Below, piece by piece: positions 26,133-34,439 of a stretch of DNA of 64,000 nt. A program made the translations under genes and the position numbers. How positions within the stretch are numbered: position 1 is the first letter of the stretch; every line of letters begins with the position of its first letter. Below the pieces are notes generated by a model that worked only from the letters and a program-made list of their open reading frames with translations, was not told where the DNA came from and did not search any database. Source of the stretch: Pseudanabaena yagii GIHE-NHR1 (GTDB taxonomy: Bacteria > Cyanobacteriota > Cyanobacteriia > Pseudanabaenales > Pseudanabaenaceae). The stretch spans positions 2,414,001-2,478,000 of the forward strand of contig NZ_JAAVJL010000001.1 of the NCBI RefSeq assembly GCF_012863495.1, given 5' to 3'.

Positions 26133-26177
26133 AGAAATGCTTGAAAGAGCAGCTTTGCCGTACTTTCAAGCATTTCT
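26133..26177. terminator. 15-bp hairpin with AGCAGCTTTGCC loop
   Basis: Arms 26133-26147 and 26163-26177. Loop and stem outline resemble the hairpin at 50042-50090 (both have GCTTTGCC in the loop and an AGAAAT...TTGAAA stem). Located five bases beyond the ndhS stop. Confidence 0.65.
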
Positions 26178-26181
26178 TATA

Positions 26182-26391
26182 TTATTTTTTCTTAGCTTTA
26201 GAACTAACAGTCGTATCGATCAGTTCTAACTCATTAGTGCGAAATGACACAATCTTTTCCCAGTTACCACCACCAAAAATCACGGCAACTCGACCATCAG
26301 TCACACGCTGTACTTGACCTTGAAATCCGTAATAGGTGTCACCCTCATTTACAACCCGCACTGCTGAACCCGGAAAAATGATTGGCTGCAT
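26182..26391 (-). CDS. ndhS: NDH-1 ferredoxin-docking subunit NdhS
   Basis: 69 residues with an SH3-like core: [55 protein letters not shown]. NdhS is a peripheral subunit of the photosynthetic NDH-1 complex involved in ferredoxin binding for cyclic electron flow. The Lys-rich C-terminal tail is as expected. It is unlinked to the ndhHAIGE operon 3.3 kb away. ATG at 26391 with a GGAG-type site (AAGGAG) upstream. Confidence 0.93.
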   Translation of the reverse strand: MQPIIFPGSAVRVVNEGDTYYGFQGQVQRVTDGRVAVIFGGGNWEKIVSFRTNELELIDTTVSSKAKKK

Positions 26392-26526
26392 ATTTTCTTG
26401 AAACTCCTTGCTGTGGTTTTGACTAGGTTTATTCTATATCCTTTGACGATCTGCCCCTATTGCTTTTTTCAATGATTACCAGTTGGATTAGATTGCTATA
26501 GCAATCTAAAGATTTGCTTAGGACAT

Positions 26527-26581
26527 AAAACCCAAATAAGTGAAGGCGGCACGAAGTGCCGCCTTCACTTATTTGGGTTTT
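26527..26581. terminator. 26-bp perfect hairpin
   Basis: Arms 26527-26552 and 26556-26581, loop GAA. Inner core GGCGGCACGAAGTGCCGCC is a variant of the GGCGGCGCGAAGCGCCGCC family with both arms co-changed. It follows the Uma2 gene stop by 20 bases. Confidence 0.75.
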
Positions 26582-26600
26582 GACTTGCTATGCAGCTTTA

Positions 26601-27185
26601 TCAAGATGACCAAATATTTTCTAAATTCAGCACAAATCCTGATAACACATCTTCCCCAGACAAACTTACAGGTGTTTCGAGAATTTCTACAGGTTGACCT
26701 AACCGATAAATCGCTACACGCTTACTTTCAGGATCGATCAACCAACCTAGACGACAACCATTATCTTGATATTCCTGCATCTTTGCCAAACCTTTAATCC
26801 ATGAATCCGTTGGCGACAAAAGCTCAATCACAAAATCTGGACATAGTGGCAAAAACTTCTTGCGTTGTTCAGGACTAAGAGCATTCCATTTTTCAATGGG
26901 TATCCATGCTGCATCTGGTGAGCGATCGCTACCTCTAGGCAAAGAAAATCCCCCAGAAGAATCGAAAACCTTACCAAGTCGCTCCTGACGATTCCAGATA
27001 CTTAGATCAGTATTTAGATCAGAATTCCAAGCGCTAGTTTCACCGCCAGTGGGGGACATAATTACGAGTTCTCCATTTGCATTGCGCTCTAGTTTAAGTT
27101 CAGGGTTTGCCGCACATAGATCGTAAAACTGCTCTCTGGTCAGTTTCACAATCGGATCGAGATTGATTGTATAAGCGGTCATCAT
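26601..27185 (-). CDS. Uma2 family (DUF820) PD-(D/E)xK endonuclease-like protein
   Basis: 194 residues from the ATG at 27185, which has GGAG six bases upstream. Family features: LTREQFYDLCAANPELKLERNANGELVIMSPTGGETS at the N-terminus, SPDAAWI (nuclease Asp), LCPDFVIELLSPTDS (the D-x-V-I-E-L motif), then EYQDNGCRLGWLIDPESKRVAIYR. Uma2 proteins are abundant in cyanobacteria; a nuclease fold is established by comparison but biological roles are mostly unknown, some linked to mobile elements. Good match over full length. Confidence 0.92.
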   Translation of the reverse strand: MMTAYTINLDPIVKLTREQFYDLCAANPELKLERNANGELVIMSPTGGETSAWNSDLNTDLSIWNRQERLGKVFDSSGGFSLPRGSDRSPDAAWIPIEKWNALSPEQRKKFLPLCPDFVIELLSPTDSWIKGLAKMQEYQDNGCRLGWLIDPESKRVAIYRLGQPVEILETPVSLSGEDVLSGFVLNLENIWSS

Positions 27186-27265
27186 CTTCACTCCGCAAAG
27201 CAACTTTGAGATCTATTCTAAGGAAATGCTCTAGCAAAAATCATCAGATCAGCGATCGCCCAGTC

Positions 27266-27523
27266 TCACATAATTTCTTCAGCCAAAAGCTTCCCCTTGA
27301 CCCGTTCATATTCATCTTCCAGAAACCATTCTTGGGCGGCTTGATAATTCGAGTGAGAGACCACCAGGTTGTAATCTGCGGCAGGATTGAAAACATTACA
27401 TTTGCCATCATGATCAACCACAAGCATCAAAACTTTTGGTGGAAAGGGTATGGGATCAACCCAAAGTTCGATAAATTTCCAAGTTTTAGCCAGTTTTTCG
27501 AGGGCTGGTGCGAGGGATTGCAT
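27266..27523 (-). CDS. Small partner protein overlapping the IS-interrupted gene
   Basis: 85 residues from the ATG at 27523 (GGTGAG five bases before it); a GTG three codons upstream is possible. Soluble: ALAPALEKLAKTW..., VDPIPFPPKVLMLVVDHDGKCNVFNPAADYNLVVSHSNYQAAQEWFLEDEYERVKG. No known domain recognised. Its 5' end overlaps the 3' end of the broken gene (stop at 27486) by 38 bases in another frame, so the two were expressed as a pair, as in many toxin/immunity-like modules. The IS now lies upstream and may separate it from its promoter. Confidence 0.65.
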   Translation of the reverse strand: MQSLAPALEKLAKTWKFIELWVDPIPFPPKVLMLVVDHDGKCNVFNPAADYNLVVSHSNYQAAQEWFLEDEYERVKGKLLAEEIM

Positions 27524-27657
27524 GATACTCACCTGTAGCTTTTAGGACTTTGATCTCACCATAATAAAGAGGTGTTTCGCTGCCATCTAATCTAATTATG
27601 CAACCAATTGGCTCGGCAAAATATAGTCCATACCTCTCATAGTCATCGGTTTCATCA

Positions 27658-29075
27658 CAGCAATTCTCATTATGAAAAATTAACTACTGTTGGGAGGGAG
27701 ATCTAACTCCAAACCTTGAATCATAAAAGTCAAAAGATGATCCCAACTATCAAAAACAAGATATCGAGTCAAGGCGCGTAAATCGTTAAAAAAGGTTTTG
27801 CGGGTTGGCAAATGAGAGCGCAATAACTGGTACTTGTCATCGACCAATTCCAATAACGTGTGAAATAGTAGGGACAAAATATTGAGGGTGGCTAGGAATG
27901 AAGCAAGATGCTCCTTGCCATGTCCAAAGTTGTGTTCTAGGTTGTAGCCCTTAGTTTTGAGAGTATTGTTATTCTCATTTTCCACTTTCCAACGAGTACG
28001 ACCAGCCAGCACGATTTCCACCACTGTTTGCTCAGTAATCAGGTGATTGGTGGCAAAAGAGTTTTTGTAAACTACCTTGCCATCAGGTCTAGTCACAGTT
28101 AGTTCACACCAGTTAACCAGCAAAGCATCGTCACCATCTTTGATAGGTAGCCCATTGACATATTGGTAGGTATAGGTCTCTTGAACTTTCCCTGTCCACT
28201 TATTGACAACCACCGTTGGCAAAGCAATCCCTTCTATATGCTCATAGATAGTGGGGTGAGATTCGGGGCGGCAGACTAAGATGAAGTTGAACTGTTGCTC
28301 TAATAGCATTTGGCAGAGGGGTTGGCGAGAATAAAGGTCATCACCCAAAACAGTTACCTTGAATGCACTGTACTTACTGCCATGTTGTAACAACCATCTT
28401 TTGGCGGCTGTATTCTCACAGTCTTGCTTGTCATTTCCATCCTGCGGCACAATAAATTCTGGTACTAGGGGAATCACTTGCGATTGATGTGGACTGACGA
28501 TAACTGGCGTAACTACGCTATGAAAATAATGAATTTCTCCTGATTTCATTTTCCTACTCGAACAATGGTGACAGTGTATTTGTTTTGAACTAAAGTACTC
28601 TGTCCCATCTAGCGCCATTAATAGATTGTTGGCGAATCCTCGAAATCCTTGCAGTTTCCCCTTTTGCTCTATCGTCTCCAAGATTGTCTCGAACACTGGA
28701 AACATTTCTTTAGGTTGCACTGGGTCTAGCAAGTCTCGGATATGGTTATCCGTTGGTATTTTATGCACCCCAAATAAACTTTGGGCGTTGCTTCGCCCTT
28801 TTGTCTGCTCCATTGTCCGCTGGTAAGACAAGAATGATGGACTTTGAGTGAAAAATACACTGAATGCACTCATGGCTGCATCTTCCATGCCATAGCGACT
28901 ATTTTTGCCTGTCCGCTTGTCTGGCAATGATTCTAGTTGTTGTCGGAAAATTTCTACAATTCTGTCGAATGAGCCTTGTGCTTTCAAAGCTCTTCCCCTA
29001 AATCAATCATCATGTTATTTACAATATCCCTATATCAACGGTTTGACTAGCCTTCGTTCATAATGAGAATTGCTG
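27658..29075. mobile_element. 1418-bp insertion sequence, copy 1
   Basis: Ends are CAGCAATTCTCATTATGAA (27658-27676) and its exact complement (29057-29075). Flanked by a perfect 9-bp target duplication GTTTCATCA (27649-27657 and 29076-29084). Encodes one transposase on the minus strand. The same element occurs at 60169-61586, with an identical transposase sequence, so both insertions are recent. Confidence 0.95.
27680..28987 (-). CDS. DDE transposase of the 1418-bp IS (copy 1)
   Basis: 435 residues. NNLLMALDGTEYFSS holds the first catalytic Asp; VTVLGDDLYSRQPLCQMLLE the second; RTRWKVENENNNTLKTKGYNLEHNFGHG resembles the IS4-type Y/R-E-K helix. A CHHC zinc-ribbon-like piece (HCHHCSSRK) follows the first Asp. 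It resembles cyanobacterial transposases filed under IS4/ISNCY-type groups; the 9-bp target duplication fits an IS4-like mechanism. The start reads TTG at 28987 (AGCTTTGAAAGCAC on this strand, GGGGAAGAG upstream as RBS). Intact and identical to copy 2. Confidence 0.92.
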   Translation of the reverse strand: MKAQGSFDRIVEIFRQQLESLPDKRTGKNSRYGMEDAAMSAFSVFFTQSPSFLSYQRTMEQTKGRSNAQSLFGVHKIPTDNHIRDLLDPVQPKEMFPVFETILETIEQKGKLQGFRGFANNLLMALDGTEYFSSKQIHCHHCSSRKMKSGEIHYFHSVVTPVIVSPHQSQVIPLVPEFIVPQDGNDKQDCENTAAKRWLLQHGSKYSAFKVTVLGDDLYSRQPLCQMLLEQQFNFILVCRPESHPTIYEHIEGIALPTVVVNKWTGKVQETYTYQYVNGLPIKDGDDALLVNWCELTVTRPDGKVVYKNSFATNHLITEQTVVEIVLAGRTRWKVENENNNTLKTKGYNLEHNFGHGKEHLASFLATLNILSLLFHTLLELVDDKYQLLRSHLPTRKTFFNDLRALTRYLVFDSWDHLLTFMIQGLELDLPPNSS

Positions 29076-29272
29076 GTTTCATCATCAATGCCAGTGCGTT
29101 CTCCATCTAAGATGATAGCCTGAATAACTTTTTCTAAGGTTTCGCGATCGCTAAAAATATGCGCCCTCCCTTCCCTTCTTAGCAATCGTTGAACTTGAGT
29201 CGTATTTGGCAAATGTTTATCAATCAAACTTGATCTAGGATCGGGAGCAATACGTCGTTTTATTCCTGCCAT

Positions 29273-29736
29273 GAATATTTAGTAACTAAATTGGGTTACT
29301 TTCAACGTAATTTATCTCTCGATAAAAGTCTTAAGTTTGGTGTATTTTTTGCACTATTAAATTGATTTTCGCAACCTAATTAACAACCGTATGGATGATA
29401 AGCGTGCACAAATTGTCATAGTAATTAGTCAATGATTTATGGCATAGTACTAGATTTAAATCTATAATCATCATAAAATAATATATTGCTAAAATTACCG
29501 ATTTGCTAGTTTCTAACACATATTCCCGCCCCAACATGGCGATATACTGAGAACCATCAAGGTATATCTACTTAAACAACATAACCAATAGAGTCATTTG
29601 CTAAAGCAATCGCTCAAGCAGTGACTTAAAATAACAAAGATTTAATGTGTCTAGCGCTTAGCGCAACCCACATTAATTAAAACTAGCACTAATAACCAGA
29701 GCAACAGTTTACAGAGTAAAGAGGCGATCGCAAATC
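29273..29736. other. Intergenic region upstream of ndhH
   Basis: AT-rich, no gene seen. A short inverted repeat TTAATGTG...CACATTAA lies at 29641-29677, about 60 bp before the ndhH start; it should contain the promoter and leader of the ndhHAIGE operon. Confidence 0.5.
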
Positions 29737-30918
29737 ATGGTGATGATTGAAACCAAAGCCGAACGCATGGTCATAAATATGGGACCTCACCACCCATCCA
29801 TGCACGGCGTACTTAGACTTATCGTCACGCTCGATGGCGAAAACGTAGTCGATTGCGAACCAGTACTAGGGTACTTGCATCGCTCGATGGAAAAAATCGC
29901 CGAAAGTCGCACGATTATTCAATATCTCCCCTACGTGACCCGATGGGATTACCTCGCAACCATGTTTACCGAGGCAATCACCGTCAATGCCCCTGAAAAG
30001 CTAGCCAATGTGCCAGTGCCAAGACGCGCCAGCTACATCCGCATGATCATGCTAGAACTGAGCCGCATCGCCTCTCACCTCCTGTGGCTCGGCACATTCG
30101 TTGCAGACATCGGCGCACAAACCCCATTTTTCTACGTTTTCCGCGAACGGGAAATGATCTATGACCTGTTCGAGGCAGCAACAGGGATGCGGATGATGCA
30201 CAACTATTTCCGTATTGGGGGAGTTGCCGCCGACCTACCCTACGGCTGGAATGAAAAATGCGAAGACTTTTGCAACTACTTCCTCCCTGTCATTGACGAA
30301 TACGAAAAATTAATCACCAATAACCCCATTTTCCGCAAACGGGTCGAAGGATTAGGCACAATCACCCGTGACGAAGCCATCAGTTGGGGCCTATCAGGAC
30401 CCATGTTACGCGGTTCAGGTGTAAAGCTAGATTTACGCAAAGTCGATCATTATGAACTCTACGACGAACTCGACTGGAACGTGCAGTGGGAAACTGGCGG
30501 CGACTGTCTAGCCCGTTACCTCGTGCGAGTTCGAGAAATGCGTGAGTCCACAAAGATGGTGCTGCAATGTCTGAAGCAGATTCCCGGCGGATCTTACGAA
30601 AACCTCGAAGCTCAACGAGTTCTCGCAGGACCTAAGAGTGAATGGAACTCCCTAGATTATCAGTTCATCAGCAAAAAGCCATCTCCTACCTTCAAAGTTG
30701 CCTCAGGCGAGCATTATGTTCGTGTTGAAGCGCCTAAGGGTGAACTCGGTGTCTATATTATTGGTGAAGATAGCGTCTTCCCTTGGCGTTTCAAGATTCG
30801 TCCACCTGGATTTATTAATTTGCAAATCTTGCCCGAACTAGTACGGGGCATGAAGATCGCCGACATCATGGCGATTTTAGGAAGTGTGGACATTATTATG
30901 GGTGAGGTCGATCGCTAA
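29737..30918 (+). CDS. ndhH: NAD(P)H-quinone oxidoreductase subunit H (49-kDa type)
   Basis: 393 residues, full length. Starts [28 protein letters not shown], with the conserved GPHHPS of the quinone site; also [27 protein letters not shown], and the C-terminal [12 protein letters not shown]. It forms the Q-module of NDH-1 with NdhK/J, used in respiration, cyclic electron flow and CO2 uptake. Its TAA overlaps the ndhA ATG by one base (TAATG). Confidence 0.97.
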   Translation: MVMIETKAERMVINMGPHHPSMHGVLRLIVTLDGENVVDCEPVLGYLHRSMEKIAESRTIIQYLPYVTRWDYLATMFTEAITVNAPEKLANVPVPRRASYIRMIMLELSRIASHLLWLGTFVADIGAQTPFFYVFREREMIYDLFEAATGMRMMHNYFRIGGVAADLPYGWNEKCEDFCNYFLPVIDEYEKLITNNPIFRKRVEGLGTITRDEAISWGLSGPMLRGSGVKLDLRKVDHYELYDELDWNVQWETGGDCLARYLVRVREMRESTKMVLQCLKQIPGGSYENLEAQRVLAGPKSEWNSLDYQFISKKPSPTFKVASGEHYVRVEAPKGELGVYIIGEDSVFPWRFKIRPPGFINLQILPELVRGMKIADIMAILGSVDIIMGEVDR

Positions 30919-32036
30919 TGTACGGTGGAATTGATTTACAAAGATCTTTAATTGAAATCCTGACAGGGCTGGGCTTACCTGCCGATGTCGCCAAAGTAAT
31001 TTGGATGTTATTGCCAATGGCAGTAATGGTTTTAGGTGTAACTGTGGGCGCACTCGTCTGCACATGGCTTGAGCGCAAAATCTCCGCCGCCGCCCAACAA
31101 CGGATTGGTCCCGAATATGCAGGTCCTTTTGGATTGCTGATCCCCCTCGCAGACGTGGGCAAGCTGTTAATTAAGCAAGGCACAATCCCCGCTAAAGCCG
31201 ATCCTTTGCTCTATACGATTGGCCCCGCTTTAGTTTTCATCTCCGTCTTTTTATGTTATCTAGTCATTCCCTTTGGTCAAAACTTAATTATTTCTGACAT
31301 TGGCACAGGCGTATTCTTCATCATTGCCATTTCCAGCGTAGCCCCAATTGGCTTGCTGATGGCAGGTTACTCTTCAAATAACAAATACTCACTGCTTGGT
31401 GGTTTACGGGCTGCCGCACAGTCAATCAGTTACGAAATTCCTCTGGCTCTAGCTGTATTAGCGATCGCCTTAATGACCAATGGACTCAGCACCATTGATA
31501 TCGTTAATCAGCAAGCCGAATACGGAATTCTGTCATGGAATATTTGGCGGCAACCAATTGGGTTTGTCATCTTTATCATTGCGGCTTTGGCGGAATGTGA
31601 GCGCCTACCCTTTGACTTACCAGAAGCAGAAGAAGAACTTGTTGCTGGTTATCAAACTGAATATTCAGGGATCAGATTCGCCTTTTTCTATGGTGGTTCC
31701 TATGCCAACCTATTGCTAGCAGGTTTACTTGCATCAATCCTTTATCTCGGTGGATGGGAATTACCTTTCCCCATTGACAAAATTAGCGCTGCCCTAGGCA
31801 TCGAAGCAAACACCGCATGGTGGCAAGTTATCGCCGCTTTCATCGGTTTAACTTCAACCCTTGTCAAAACCTATGCCTTTATCTTCTTTGCGATCCTCTT
31901 GCGTTGGACAGTTCCCCGCGTTCGGATCGACCAATTGCTAGATCTAGGTTGGAAATTCCTACTGCCCATTGGCTTAGCGAATTTACTAATTACCGCAGCA
32001 TTGAAACTAGCTTTTCCCTTTGCGTTTGGCGGATAG
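30918..32036 (+). CDS. ndhA: NAD(P)H-quinone oxidoreductase subunit 1
   Basis: 372 residues, eight TMs, quinone-site membrane anchor of NDH-1. Characteristic segments: [80 protein letters not shown]-like stretch and [19 protein letters not shown]. Overlaps the ndhH stop codon, so translation is coupled. Second gene of ndhHAIGE. Confidence 0.97.
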   Translation: MYGGIDLQRSLIEILTGLGLPADVAKVIWMLLPMAVMVLGVTVGALVCTWLERKISAAAQQRIGPEYAGPFGLLIPLADVGKLLIKQGTIPAKADPLLYTIGPALVFISVFLCYLVIPFGQNLIISDIGTGVFFIIAISSVAPIGLLMAGYSSNNKYSLLGGLRAAAQSISYEIPLALAVLAIALMTNGLSTIDIVNQQAEYGILSWNIWRQPIGFVIFIIAALAECERLPFDLPEAEEELVAGYQTEYSGIRFAFFYGGSYANLLLAGLLASILYLGGWELPFPIDKISAALGIEANTAWWQVIAAFIGLTSTLVKTYAFIFFAILLRWTVPRVRIDQLLDLGWKFLLPIGLANLLITAALKLAFPFAFGG

Positions 32037-32038
32037 TA

Positions 32039-32168
32039 GTTAGCTGTTAGCTGTTAGCGATTAGCTTTTGGCTTTTGGAACTAGTTGATTTTGTAGATTT
32101 AGGTTTTTAACATGATCTAAATTTGCTCAGAAAGCCAATAGCTAACAGCTAATCGCTAACAGCCAAAA
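32039..32168. repeat. Inverted repeat block of GTTAGC units between ndhA and ndhI
   Basis: GTTAGCTGTTAGCGATTAGC-type units at 32039-32078 are mirrored at 32131-32168, around a 50-bp spacer. This could form a large imperfect hairpin in the operon mRNA and reduce read-through or stabilise the 5' part. The repeat type is common in cyanobacterial spacers. Confidence 0.6.
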
Positions 32169-32206
32169 TCCCCCAATTCAAAATTTTCTACAACAATCAA
32201 AACACC

Positions 32207-32797
32207 ATGCTGAAATTTCTAAATAAAGTTGGTGAATACACCAAAGAAGCGGTACAAGCGGCTAAATATATCGGACAAGGGATGTCGGTAACTTTTGACC
32301 ATATGCGTCGTCGCCCGATTACAGTGCAGTATCCTTACGAAAAATTGATTCCTTCTGAGCGTTTTCGTGGACGGATTCACTTTGAGTTTGATAAATGTAT
32401 TTCCTGCGAAGTTTGTGTGCGCGTATGTCCGATTAACTTGCCTGTAGTGGATTGGAAATTCAACTCAGAGATCAAGAAGAAAGAACTCAAAAGTTACAGT
32501 ATTGACTTTGGAGTATGTATTTTCTGTGGTAACTGTGTGGAATACTGCCCCACTAATGCTCTGTCGATGACGGAAGAATATGATCTATCTACCTTCGATC
32601 GCCACGAATTAAACTTTGATAGCGTCGCCCTCGGACGAATGCCCACCAAGGTAACTGACGATCCTTTAGTGACTCCAATTCGCGAATTGGCTTATTTGCC
32701 TAAGGGTGTCATCGAGGGGCATGAAGTACCACATACCGCTAAACGTGCAGGTCTCCGCCCTGAAGAAATTGCTGAAGCGGCTTCGGAGCAAAAATAA
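32207..32797 (+). CDS. ndhI: NDH-1 subunit I, two [4Fe-4S] ferredoxin-type
   Basis: 196 residues. Two canonical clusters: [16 protein letters not shown] and [16 protein letters not shown], carrying N6a/N6b centres that pass electrons to the quinone site. N-terminal amphipathic helix [36 protein letters not shown] is typical. The C-terminal tail ([18 protein letters not shown]) is cyanobacterial. ATG at 32207. Confidence 0.97.
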   Translation: MLKFLNKVGEYTKEAVQAAKYIGQGMSVTFDHMRRRPITVQYPYEKLIPSERFRGRIHFEFDKCISCEVCVRVCPINLPVVDWKFNSEIKKKELKSYSIDFGVCIFCGNCVEYCPTNALSMTEEYDLSTFDRHELNFDSVALGRMPTKVTDDPLVTPIRELAYLPKGVIEGHEVPHTAKRAGLRPEEIAEAASEQK

Positions 32798-32803
32798 CTT
32801 TAC

Positions 32804-32826
32804 AAAACGATGCGATGCATCGTTTT
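32804..32826. repeat. Short perfect hairpin between ndhI and ndhG
   Basis: AAAACGATGC / GCATCGTTTT with a GAT loop, directly after the ndhI stop; may be an intra-operon attenuator or mRNA end. Confidence 0.5.
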
Positions 32827-32865
32827 GTCTGGTTTTAAGATTAGGACTAATAAAGGAAATTTAGA

Positions 32866-33474
32866 ATGAACAATATTGGTTTAGGTGATGGTTCACAAAC
32901 CGTATCTCTAGTGGTGTTAGCTGCCATGCTAACCGCTTCGGCAATGGGTGTGGTGCTATTGCAAAATATCGTTTACGCAGCATTTTTACTTGGTGCTACT
33001 TTTATCAGCGTGGCGGGACTGTATTTGTTGCTTAATGCTGATTTTGTAGCGGCGGCGCAGGTTTTAATCTATGTTGGGGCGGTCAATATCTTGATTCTGT
33101 TTGCGATCATGTTGGTCAATAAGCGCCAAGATTACCAAGATGTGAAGTATGGGGCTTTACGCAGTGTAGTCACAGGCGTTGTCTGTTTAGGCTTGTTTGC
33201 ACTTTTAGGAGTGACAGTTACTTCGACTAATTGGGCAATTACCCCGACGATCGCAAAACTTCCCTCAACAATGGTCGTTATTGGTCAGCATTTCTTTAGT
33301 GACTATCTACTACCCTTTGAATTAGCTTCGGTATTGTTATTAGTTGCCCTAATTGGTGCGATCGTGCTTGCCCGTCGCGAGTTTATTCCCGATACCGTTA
33401 AATCTCAGGCGGATTCTGAGGAGTCTCTCGAATTGTTAGAAAAGCCCAAAGAGCAACTTGTTGCTTCTAAATAA
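32866..33474 (+). CDS. ndhG: NAD(P)H-quinone oxidoreductase subunit 6
   Basis: 202 residues, five TMs. NIVYAAFLLGATFISVAGLYLLLNADFVAAAQVLIYVGAVNILILFAIMLV is the NuoJ/ND6 core. Fourth gene of ndhHAIGE; AAGGA upstream of the ATG at 32866. The C-terminal tail is acidic and cytosolic. Confidence 0.97.
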   Translation: MNNIGLGDGSQTVSLVVLAAMLTASAMGVVLLQNIVYAAFLLGATFISVAGLYLLLNADFVAAAQVLIYVGAVNILILFAIMLVNKRQDYQDVKYGALRSVVTGVVCLGLFALLGVTVTSTNWAITPTIAKLPSTMVVIGQHFFSDYLLPFELASVLLLVALIGAIVLARREFIPDTVKSQADSEESLELLEKPKEQLVASK

Positions 33475-33512
33475 ATCATCAACGCCCTAATTGCAATTGA
33501 TAGTAACCAGAT

Positions 33513-33818
33513 ATGACTTTAGAACCTTTTTTGATTATTGCTGCGGCTCTATTTTGCATTGGCATTTATGGCTTAATTACTAGCCGTAACGCAGTGCGCG
33601 TATTAATGTCTGTGGAATTAATGCTCAATGCTGTGAACTTGAATTTGATGGCTTTTTCTAATTTCTTAGATTCCGCCAGTATTCGTGGTCAAGTATTTAC
33701 GATTTTCGTAATCTCGATCGCTGCTGCGGAAGCTGCCGTAGGTCTAGCGATCGTCCTATCGATCTATCGCAGTCGCGATACTGTGGATATGGAGCAATTT
33801 AACTTGCTACGTTGGTAG
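33513..33818 (+). CDS. ndhE: NAD(P)H-quinone oxidoreductase subunit 4L
   Basis: 101 residues, three TMs, NuoK/ND4L family. [30 protein letters not shown] contains the conserved membrane Glu of the proton channel, and [16 protein letters not shown] the second. Last gene of ndhHAIGE; a hairpin follows. Confidence 0.97.
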   Translation: MTLEPFLIIAAALFCIGIYGLITSRNAVRVLMSVELMLNAVNLNLMAFSNFLDSASIRGQVFTIFVISIAAAEAAVGLAIVLSIYRSRDTVDMEQFNLLRW

Positions 33819-33823
33819 TTTTA

Positions 33824-33848
33824 AATCTATGGCGTTGCGCCATAGATT
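33824..33848 (+). terminator. Hairpin after ndhE
   Basis: AATCTATGGC / GCCATAGATT with 5-nt loop, six bases after the stop. Confidence 0.6.
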
Positions 33849-33892
33849 CATTTGATTGCACCCAGCTACTTCATAAATTTTCTAATAGCGAT

Positions 33893-33943
33893 CGCAATTG
33901 CGGAAACTTAGTCAACTAAGATATTCCGTGATTGCTTTTTTAT
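33893..33943 (+). terminator. Imperfect hairpin with T-run between ndhE and the next gene
   Basis: Stem GCAATTGCGGAA / TTCCGTGATTGC with an inner CTTAGT/ACTAAG, then a run of T. Likely the main terminator of the ndh operon. Confidence 0.6.
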
Positions 33944-33959
33944 TTTAGGAGTTTTAAAT

Positions 33960-34403
33960 ATGACCCCTTATAAAATCGGTTATTTAGTGGGAACCCTGAT
34001 CAGTCCACTGTTGCTGATGTTGATTATTGGGACTATTTACTACTTCATTAAAGGGCGTAGTATTCCTTATTGGAAAGCCGTCTTTAGTCGGTGGGTAATT
34101 ATATCAAGCTTGATTTTAGCTCTCATCAGCTTTGTGGGGCGCTTTAGCTCAGATATGCAACAAGACGCTAGTCACGTCTATCCTGAAAGAGATGTTAAAG
34201 CCTTTACAGAGGGTTGCCTAAGTGGTGCGAAAGGCAAAAAGGTAGACATTAAAGTAGCTGAAAAGCTCTGCTCATGCTCAATTACCGAAATTCAAAAAGC
34301 CTATACCTATGGCGAATTCAAAAAAATAGATCTAGAAATGCAGAACAGTAAGTCTATCCCTTCTGGTTTTAGAAATATTGTTACTTCATGCGCTCAAAAA
34401 TAA
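33960..34403 (+). CDS. Two-TM membrane protein with Cys-rich C-terminal domain, unknown function
   Basis: 147 residues. TM1 about 8-29 (LVGTLISPLLLMLIIGTIYYFI), TM2 about 44-60; the following domain has four Cys (GCLSGAKG, KLCSCSI, VTSCAQK) and is likely periplasmic or luminal if the first loop is cytosolic. AGGAG precedes the ATG at a good distance. The next gene, 36 bp downstream, encodes a membrane C39-like peptidase; substrate, partner or unrelated neighbour are all possible. No family recognised. Confidence 0.65.
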   Translation: MTPYKIGYLVGTLISPLLLMLIIGTIYYFIKGRSIPYWKAVFSRWVIISSLILALISFVGRFSSDMQQDASHVYPERDVKAFTEGCLSGAKGKKVDIKVAEKLCSCSITEIQKAYTYGEFKKIDLEMQNSKSIPSGFRNIVTSCAQK

Positions 34404-34421
34404 TTTTAGAGCGCATGAAGT
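34383..34421. repeat. 13-bp inverted repeat at the gene junction
   Basis: Arms 34383-34395 and 34409-34421 pair perfectly; the left arm is the 3' end of the preceding coding region and the loop contains its stop codon. Confidence 0.6.
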
Positions 34422-34439
34422 CCTGACATTAATGAACTA

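Larger units (their letters stand above)
27486..29272 (-). pseudogene. DUF6972-like small gene split by the 1418-bp IS
   Basis: The N-terminal part runs from ATG 29272 to the IS at 29075 (MAGIKRRIAPDPRSSLIDKH...GIDDE). The C-terminal part lies at 27486-27657 beyond the IS (DDYERYGLYFAEPIG...YHAIPRTSPRKTG, stop TAA). Removing 27658-29084 with one copy of the 9-bp target duplication joins the two in frame and gives a 119-residue protein. The joined sequence has the RYGLYFAEPIG and PLYYGEIK features of a cyanobacterial family I believe is DUF6972, of unknown function, possibly a nuclease- or toxin-like fold. As it stands, the upstream part would end in IS-derived residues. Confidence 0.85.

Noticed and set aside
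28626-28826. A frame antisense to the transposase, present in both IS copies
   Set aside because: Its duplication only reflects the IS copies; no start signal or family.
29030-29272. An 80-residue open frame upstream of IS copy 1
   Set aside because: It is the N-terminal part of the interrupted gene; its last residues come from the IS end.
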